In this document: piece after piece, positions 24,449 through 30,009 of the stretch
Layout: each line of letters begins with the position of its first letter
How positions within the stretch are numbered: the stretch's first letter is position 1
Source: Tritrichomonas musculus
Lineage: Eukaryota > Parabasalia > Tritrichomonadida > Tritrichomonadidae
Assembly: GCA_039105265.1 (NCBI GenBank)
Contig: JAPFFF010000230.1
Span: forward strand, 1 to 30,009
Length of the DNA stretch: 30,009 bases
Direction: 5' to 3'
Made by a program: the position numbers and the translations under genes
Notes under the pieces: generated by a model
Seen by the model: only the letters and a program-made list of their open reading frames with translations
What the model was told of the DNA's origin: nothing
Database searches by the model: none

Positions 24449-25588
24449 CGTTGCATCTGATGATTCAACTGCAGTTCTCGTTGCATCTGATGATTCAACT
24501 GCAGTTCTCGTTGAATCTGATGATTCAACTGCAGTTCTCGTTGAATCTGATGATTCAACTGCAGTTCTTGTTGCATCTGATGATTCAACTGCAGTTCTCG
24601 TTGAATCTGATGATTCAACTGCAGTTCTCGTTGCATCTGATGATTCAACTGCAGTTCTCGTTGCATCTGATGATTCAACTGCAGTTCTCGTTGAATCTGA
24701 TGGTTCAACTGCAGTTCTCGTTGCATCTGATGATTCAACTGCAGTTCTCGTTGCATCTGATGATTCAACTGTAGTTCTCGTTGAATCTGATGGTTCAACT
24801 GCAGTTCTCGTTGAATCTGATGATTCAACTGCAGTTCTCGTTGAATCTGATGATTCAACTGCAGTTGTCGTTGCATCTGATGATTCAACTGCAGTTCTCG
24901 TTGAATCTGATGATTCAACTGCAGTTCTCGTTGCATCTGATGATTCAACTGCAGTTCTCGTTGAATCTGATGATTCAACTGTAGTTCTCGTTGCATCTGA
25001 TGATTCAACTGCAGTTCTCGTTGAATCTGATGATTCAACTGTAGTTCTCGTTGCATCTGATGATTCAACTGCAGTTCTCGTTGCATCTGATGATTCAACT
25101 GCAGTTCTCGTTGCATCTGATGATTCAACTGCAGTTCTCGTTGAATCTGATGATTCAACTGCAGTTCTCGTTGAATCTGATGATTCAACTGCAGTTCTTG
25201 TTGCATCTGATGATTCAACTGCAGTTCTCGTTGAATCTGATGATTCAACTGCAGTTCTCGTTGCATCTGATGATTCAACTGCAGTTCTCGTTGCATCTGA
25301 TGATTCAACTGCAGTTCTCGTTGAATCTGATGGTTCAACTGCAGTTCTCGTTGCATCTGATGATTCAACTGCAGTTCTCGTTGCATCTGATGATTCAACT
25401 GTAGTTCTCGTTGAATCTGATGGTTCAACTGCAGTTCTCGTTGAATCTGATGATTCAACTGCAGTTCTCGTTGAATCTGATGATTCAACTGCAGTTGTCG
25501 TTGCATCTGATGATTCAACTGCAGTTCTCGTTGAATCTGATGATTCAACTGCAGTTCTCGTTGCATCTGATGATTCAACTGCAGTTCT
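24329..25588. repeat. Block D, copy 1 (1260 bp; copy 2 at 26999-28258)
   Basis: These 42 units match 26999-28258 at a shift of 2670 bp. The only difference I noticed is A6 at 24904 against C6 at 27574. Inside it a 21-unit (630-bp) series begins at 24419 and again at 25049: three C6, two A6, a T1 unit, A6, two C6, G15, C6, C6-T24, G15, two A6 (the second G29), then alternating C6 and A6 with T24. Confidence 0.85.
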
Positions 25589-25708
25589 CGTTGAATCTGA
25601 TGATTCAACTGCAGTTCTCGTTGCATCTGATGATTCAACTGCAGTTCTCGTTGCATCTGATGATTCAACTGCAGTTCTCGTTGCATCTGATGATTCAACT
25701 GTAGTTCT

Positions 25709-27328
25709 CGTTGCATCTGATGATTCAACTGCAGTTCTCGTTGAATCTGATGATTCAACTGTAGTTCTCGTTGCATCTGATGATTCAACTGCAGTTCTCG
25801 TTGCATCTGATGATTCAACTGCAGTTCTCGTTGCATCTGATGATTCAACTGCAGTTCTCGTTGAATCTGATGATTCAACTGTAGTTCTCGTTGCATCTGA
25901 TGATTCAACTGCAGTTCTCGTTGCATCTGATGATTCAACTGCAGTTCTCGTTGCATCTGATGATTCAACTGCAGTTCTCGTTGAATCTGATGATTCAACT
26001 GCAGTTCTCGTTGAATCTGATGATTCAACTGCAGTTCTTGTTGCATCTGATGATTCAACTGCAGTTCTCGTTGAATCTGATGATTCAACTGCAGTTCTCG
26101 TTGCATCTGATGATTCAACTGCAGTTCTCGTTGAATCTGATGATTCAACTGCAGTTCTCGTTGAATCTGATGATTCAACTGTAGTTCTCGTTGCATCTGA
26201 TGATTCAACTGCAGTTCTCGTTGAATCTGATGATTCAACTGTAGTTCTCGTTGCATCTGATGATTCAACTGCAGTTCTCGTTGCATCTGATGATTCAACT
26301 GCAGTTCTCGTTGCATCTGATGATTCAACTGCAGTTCTCGTTGAATCTGATGATTCAACTGCAGTTCTCGTTGAATCTGATGATTCAACTGCAGTTCTTG
26401 TTGCATCTGATGATTCAACTGCAGTTCTCGTTGAATCTGATGATTCAACTGCAGTTCTCGTTGCATCTGATGATTCAACTGCAGTTCTCGTTGAATCTGA
26501 TGATTCAACTGCAGTTCTCGTTGAATCTGATGATTCAACTGTAGTTCTCGTTGCATCTGATGATTCAACTGCAGTTCTCGTTGAATCTGATGATTCAACT
26601 GTAGTTCTCGTTGCATCTGATGATTCAACTGCAGTTCTCGTTGCATCTGATGATTCAACTGCAGTTCTCGTTGCATCTGATGATTCAACTGCAGTTCTCG
26701 TTGAATCTGATGATTCAACTGTAGTTCTCGTTGCATCTGATGATTCAACTGCAGTTCTCGTTGCATCTGATGATTCAACTGCAGTTCTCGTTGCATCTGA
26801 TGATTCAACTGCAGTTCTCGTTGAATCTGATGATTCAACTGCAGTTCTCGTTGAATCTGATGATTCAACTGCAGTTCTTGTTGCATCTGATGATTCAACT
26901 GCAGTTCTCGTTGAATCTGATGATTCAACTGCAGTTCTCGTTGCATCTGATGATTCAACTGCAGTTCTCGTTGAATCTGATGATTCAACTGCAGTTCTCG
27001 TTGAATCTGATGATTCAACTGTAGTTCTCGTTGCATCTGATGATTCAACTGCAGTTCTCGTTGAATCTGATGATTCAACTGTAGTTCTCGTTGCATCTGA
27101 TGATTCAACTGCAGTTCTCGTTGCATCTGATGATTCAACTGCAGTTCTCGTTGCATCTGATGATTCAACTGCAGTTCTCGTTGAATCTGATGATTCAACT
27201 GCAGTTCTCGTTGAATCTGATGATTCAACTGCAGTTCTTGTTGCATCTGATGATTCAACTGCAGTTCTCGTTGAATCTGATGATTCAACTGCAGTTCTCG
27301 TTGCATCTGATGATTCAACTGCAGTTCT
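25709..27328. repeat. 840-bp higher-order repeat, two copies, built from a 360-bp subrepeat
   Basis: The segment 25709-26488 matches 26549-27328 at a shift of 840 bp (28 units). Within it a 12-unit (360-bp) series recurs at 25889, 26249 and 26729: three C6, two A6, T1, A6, C6, A6, A6-T24, C6, A6-T24. A 4-unit group (three C6, one A6-T24) sits at 25769-25888 and 26609-26728. The 630-bp series resumes at 27089 and 27719, and appears to be the 360-bp series with nine extra units. Confidence 0.87.
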
Positions 27329-28258
27329 CGTTGCATCTGATGATTCAACTGCAGTTCTCGTTGAATCTGATGGTTCAACTGCAGTTCTCGTTGCATCTGA
27401 TGATTCAACTGCAGTTCTCGTTGCATCTGATGATTCAACTGTAGTTCTCGTTGAATCTGATGGTTCAACTGCAGTTCTCGTTGAATCTGATGATTCAACT
27501 GCAGTTCTCGTTGAATCTGATGATTCAACTGCAGTTGTCGTTGCATCTGATGATTCAACTGCAGTTCTCGTTGCATCTGATGATTCAACTGCAGTTCTCG
27601 TTGCATCTGATGATTCAACTGCAGTTCTCGTTGAATCTGATGATTCAACTGTAGTTCTCGTTGCATCTGATGATTCAACTGCAGTTCTCGTTGAATCTGA
27701 TGATTCAACTGTAGTTCTCGTTGCATCTGATGATTCAACTGCAGTTCTCGTTGCATCTGATGATTCAACTGCAGTTCTCGTTGCATCTGATGATTCAACT
27801 GCAGTTCTCGTTGAATCTGATGATTCAACTGCAGTTCTCGTTGAATCTGATGATTCAACTGCAGTTCTTGTTGCATCTGATGATTCAACTGCAGTTCTCG
27901 TTGAATCTGATGATTCAACTGCAGTTCTCGTTGCATCTGATGATTCAACTGCAGTTCTCGTTGCATCTGATGATTCAACTGCAGTTCTCGTTGAATCTGA
28001 TGGTTCAACTGCAGTTCTCGTTGCATCTGATGATTCAACTGCAGTTCTCGTTGCATCTGATGATTCAACTGTAGTTCTCGTTGAATCTGATGGTTCAACT
28101 GCAGTTCTCGTTGAATCTGATGATTCAACTGCAGTTCTCGTTGAATCTGATGATTCAACTGCAGTTGTCGTTGCATCTGATGATTCAACTGCAGTTCTCG
28201 TTGAATCTGATGATTCAACTGCAGTTCTCGTTGCATCTGATGATTCAACTGCAGTTCT
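26999..28258. repeat. Block D, copy 2, ending at the 28259 breakpoint
   Basis: This matches 24329-25588 and stops exactly where the truncated unit begins. The first bases of the truncated unit (CGTTGAATCTG) still agree with the next unit of copy 1 (A6 at 25589), so the break cut into a continuing copy. Confidence 0.85.
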
Positions 28259-28271
28259 CGTTGAATCTGCT
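28259..28271. repeat. Truncated 13-bp unit (17-bp deletion) and domain boundary
   Basis: The unit reads CGTTGAATCTG followed by CT and then the next unit start, so 17 bases (positions 12-28) are missing. Thirteen is not a multiple of three, so all frames shift here. Unit types also change at this point: to the left lies the 360/630-bp series with no TAT units, and to the right a TAT/TAG-loop cassette appears within 150 bp. No clear microhomology is visible at the junction. Confidence 0.95.
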
Positions 28272-30009
28272 CGTTGCATCTGATGATTCAACTGCAGTTC
28301 TCGTTGCATCTGATGATTCAACTGCAGTTCTCGTTGAATCTGATGATTCAACTGCAGTTCTCGTTGAATCTGATGATTCAACTGCAGTTCTCGTTGCATC
28401 TGATGATTCAACTGCAGTTCTTGTTGAATCTTATTATTAAACTGCAGTTCTCGTTGAATCTTATGATTAAACTGCAGTTCTCGTTGAATCTTATGATTAA
28501 ACTGCAGTTCTTGTTGAATCTTATTATTAAACTGCAGTTCTCGTTGCATCTGATGATTCAACTGCAGTTCTCGTTGCATCTGATGATTCAACTGCAGTTC
28601 TCGTTGCATCTGATGATTCAACTGCAGTTCTCGTTGAATCTGATGATTCAACTGCAGTTCTCGTTGAATCTGATGATTCAACTGCAGTTCTTGTTGCATC
28701 TGATGATTCAACTGCAGTTCTCGTTGAATCTGATGATTCAACTGCAGTTCTCGTTGCATCTGATGATTCAACTGCAGTTCTCGTTGAATCTGATGATTCA
28801 ACTGCAGTTGTCGTTGAATCTGATGATTCAACTGCAGTTCTCGTTGCATCTGATGATTCAACTGCAGTTCTCGTTGAATCTGATGATTCAACTGTAGTTC
28901 TCGTTGCATCTGATGATTCAACTGCAGTTCTCGTTGAATCTGATGATTCAACTGTAGTTCTCGTTGAATCTGATGATTCAACTGCAGTTCTCGTTGCATC
29001 TGATGATTCAACTGCAGTTGTCGTTGCATCTGATGATTCAACTGCAGTTGTCGTTGCATCTGATGATTCAACTGCAGTTCTCGTTGAATCTGATGATTCA
29101 ACTGCAGTTCTTGTTGCATCTGATGATTCAACTGCAGTTCTCGTTGCATCTGATGATTCAACTGCAGTTCTTGTTTCATCTTATTATTAAACTGCAGTTC
29201 TCGTTGCATCTGATGATTCAACTGCAGTTCTCGTTGCATCTGATGATTCAACTGCAGTTCTCGTTGAATCTGATGATTCAACTGCAGTTCTCGTTGCATC
29301 TGATGATTCAACTGCAGTTGTCGTTGCATCTGATGATTCAACTGCAGTTCTCGTTGAATCTGATGATTCAACTGTAGTTCTCGTTGCATCTGATGATTCA
29401 ACTGCAGTTCTCGTTGAATCTGATGATTCAACTGTAGTTCTCGTTGAATCTGATGATTCAACTGCAGTTCTCGTTGAATCTGATGATTCAACTGTAGTTC
29501 TCGTTGAATCTGATGGTTCAACTGCAGTTCTCGTTGAATCTGATGATTCAACTGCAGTTCTCGTTGAATCTGATGATTCAACTGCAGTTCTTGTTGCATC
29601 TGATGATTCAACTGCAGTTCTCGTTGAATCTGATGATTCAACTGTAGTTCTCGTTGCATCTGATGATTCAACTGCAGTTCTCGTTGAATCTGATGATTCA
29701 ACTGTAGTTCTCGTTGCATCTGATGATTCAACTGCAGTTCTCGTTGAATCTGATGGTTCAACTGCAGTTCTCGTTGCATCTGATTATTCAACTGCAGTTC
29801 TTGTTTCATCTTATTATTAAACTGCAGTTCTCGTTGAATCTTATTATTAAACTGTAGTTCTCGTTGCATCTGATGATTCAACTGCAGTTCTCGTTGCATC
29901 TGATGATTCAACTGCAGTTCTCGTTGCATCTGATGATTCAACTGCAGTTCTCGTTGAATCTGATGATTCAACTGCAGTTCTCGTTGAATCTGATGATTCA
30001 ACTGCAGTT
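28272..30009. repeat. Right array domain resembling the 5.5-7.4 kb region and the left end
   Basis: There are 57 full units and a final 28-bp partial one. The four-unit TAT/TAG-loop cassette is at 28422-28541. Positions 29172-29681 match 6511-7020 unit by unit (shift 22661 bp, 17 units). The series 29772-29861 (T14 unit, T5-TAT, A6-TAT) repeats the trio otherwise confined to the first 2.55 kb. The domain is therefore a mosaic of types seen far to the left. It runs off the window. Confidence 0.82.

Larger units (their letters stand above)
18120..25318. repeat. Block A, copy 2: 7.2-kb array segment
   Basis: This is the second copy of 8641-15839, shifted by 9479 bp. It carries the matching 29-bp unit (21930-21958), CGG units (21660, 22229), the ten-unit C6 run (22289-22588) and TAT/TAG-loop cassettes (19290-19409, 20160-20279). 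Block A therefore moved as a unit after the 1-bp deletion occurred. Confidence 0.9.
1..30009. repeat. 30-bp satellite/minisatellite array filling the window, about 1001 units
   Basis: Every base belongs to a head-to-tail 30-bp unit whose commonest form is CGTTGCATCT (1-10), GATGATTCAA (11-20), CTGCAGTTCT (21-30), 40-43% G+C. Unit starts keep one phase from 1 to 12450, shift by one base after a 29-bp unit at 12451, shift again after a 29-bp unit at 21930, and jump after a 13-bp remnant at 28259. Orientation never inverts. Units differ from the consensus at a small set of recurring positions (1, 4, 5, 6, 11, 14, 15, 18, 24, 29), and the same combinations recur in order, so amplification was by blocks as well as single units. 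Each unit normally carries one CG dinucleotide (positions 1-2) and one CTGCAG (PstI) site. The array runs off both window edges. Role and species cannot be told from the sequence. Centromeric, pericentromeric, subtelomeric or interstitial satellite are all possible. Confidence 0.99.
1..30009 (-). other. Minus-strand stop-poor frame (period NHQMQRELQL), not called as a gene
   Basis: Read on the minus strand with codons ending on unit positions divisible by three, the unit gives the decapeptide E-L-Q-L-N-H-Q-M-Q-R. A6 changes M to I, G29 changes E to Q, and TAT units give E-L-Q-F-N-N-K-(M/I). G15 and T24 are synonymous. The only stops I found are at 2979 and 3171, but both 29-bp units and the 13-bp unit shift the frame, so the longest runs are about 3100 codons. 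No start context, splice signal, signal peptide or non-repeat terminus is present. The other three consensus-open frames (plus VASDDSTAVL, plus LHLMIQLQFS, minus TAVESSDATR) are repeatedly closed by TAT or T24 units. I judge coding unlikely. The alternative is an exon of a giant repetitive protein. Confidence 0.3.

Noticed and set aside
3-29377. Many plus-strand open frames starting in the LHLMIQLQFS frame, such as 633-2816, 12482-13495 and 28274-28897
   Set aside because: Their ends fall at T24 units (CTGTAG), so they only measure spacing between T24 variants. Starts rely on TTG or ATG present in every unit.
23894-30001. A 2035-codon minus-strand frame that switches from NHQMQRELQL to TAVESSDATR repeats, as a two-domain protein
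   Set aside because: The switch is produced by the 17-bp deletion at 28259 moving the reading frame within the same repeat. It is not a fusion of two domains.
1-30009. CRISPR array, suggested by a 30-bp repeat length
   Set aside because: Repeats are contiguous with no spacers, variants are point changes within the unit, and no cas genes are present.
1-30009. Mobile elements, LTRs or virus-derived sequence inside the array
   Set aside because: No stretch departs from the 30-bp unit, so there is no room for an inserted element or target-site duplication.
1-30009. Telomeric repeat, rDNA spacer or tRNA cluster
   Set aside because: The unit lacks G-rich telomere motifs and has no resemblance to tRNA box A/B or rRNA sequence that I can recognise.
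1-30009. Selection on a coding frame, inferred from variant positions
   Set aside because: Recurring variant positions (1, 4, 5, 6, 11, 14, 15, 18, 24, 29) fall in all three codon phases, so no frame shows a clear third-position bias. Some of the commonest (6, 15, 18, 24) share one phase, but 6 and 18 are still amino acid changes in that frame.

Overview
The whole 30,009-base window is one uninterrupted head-to-tail tandem array of a 30-bp unit. It contains no gene, RNA gene, mobile element or non-repeat spacer that I can support. The commonest unit reads, in three tens: positions 1-10 CGTTGCATCT, 11-20 GATGATTCAA, 21-30 CTGCAGTTCT. I count 1001 units: 997 full 30-mers, two 29-mers (12451-12479 and 21930-21958), one 13-bp remnant (28259-28271), and a final unit cut at 28 bp by the window edge. 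Array boundaries are not seen on either side. This is satellite or giant-minisatellite DNA, almost certainly from a eukaryotic genome assembled with long reads. Nothing in the sequence identifies the species.

Shorthand used below, by position in the unit: C6 or A6 (GCATCT or GAATCT, the two main forms, both very common); T1 (unit begins TG instead of CG); T5 (TGTTTCATCT); C4 (GCTGCAT); G15 (GATGGTTCAA); T24 (CTGTAG instead of CTGCAG); G29 (GTTGT instead of GTTCT); TAT unit (positions 11-20 TATTATTAAA); TAG-loop unit (positions 11-20 TATGATTAAA); CGG unit (TAATATTAAA followed by CGGCAG).

Read as a string of unit types, the array has a layered higher-order structure. Region 1-3420 is rich in TAT units and carries rare variants (T14-only, C4, a unit with AAAGATT). 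Region 3421-5250 is a block seen again at 13.1-15.0 kb and 22.6-24.4 kb. Region 5521-11608 is an 86-87-unit (2580/2610 bp) higher-order repeat in about three tandem copies. Region 8641-15839 is a 7.2-kb block copied almost perfectly at 18120-25318, a shift of 9479 bp, including a shared 1-bp deletion. Region 15840-18119, between the copies, is built almost only of C6, A6 and T24 units. Region 24329-28258 holds nested 360-, 630-, 840- and 2670-bp repeats. At 28259 a 17-bp deletion marks an abrupt switch to 28272-30009, which resembles the 5.5-7.4 kb region and, at its far end, the first 2.5 kb.

Because 30 is divisible by 3, any frame free of stops in the unit is automatically open for kilobases, so the very long open frames here are a property of the period and not evidence for genes. 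Four of six frames are open in the consensus. Common unit variants put stops into three of them. Only a minus-strand frame (period NHQMQRELQL) stays nearly stop-free, and it is broken by the three indels and two stops. I treat the array as non-coding satellite. A repetitive-protein exon is the main alternative.

Two overlapping dyad symmetries in every unit (an 8-bp-stem hairpin completed by A6, and a 10-bp palindrome around CTGCAG extended to 12 bp by G29) are the most suggestive structural signal beyond the repeat itself.
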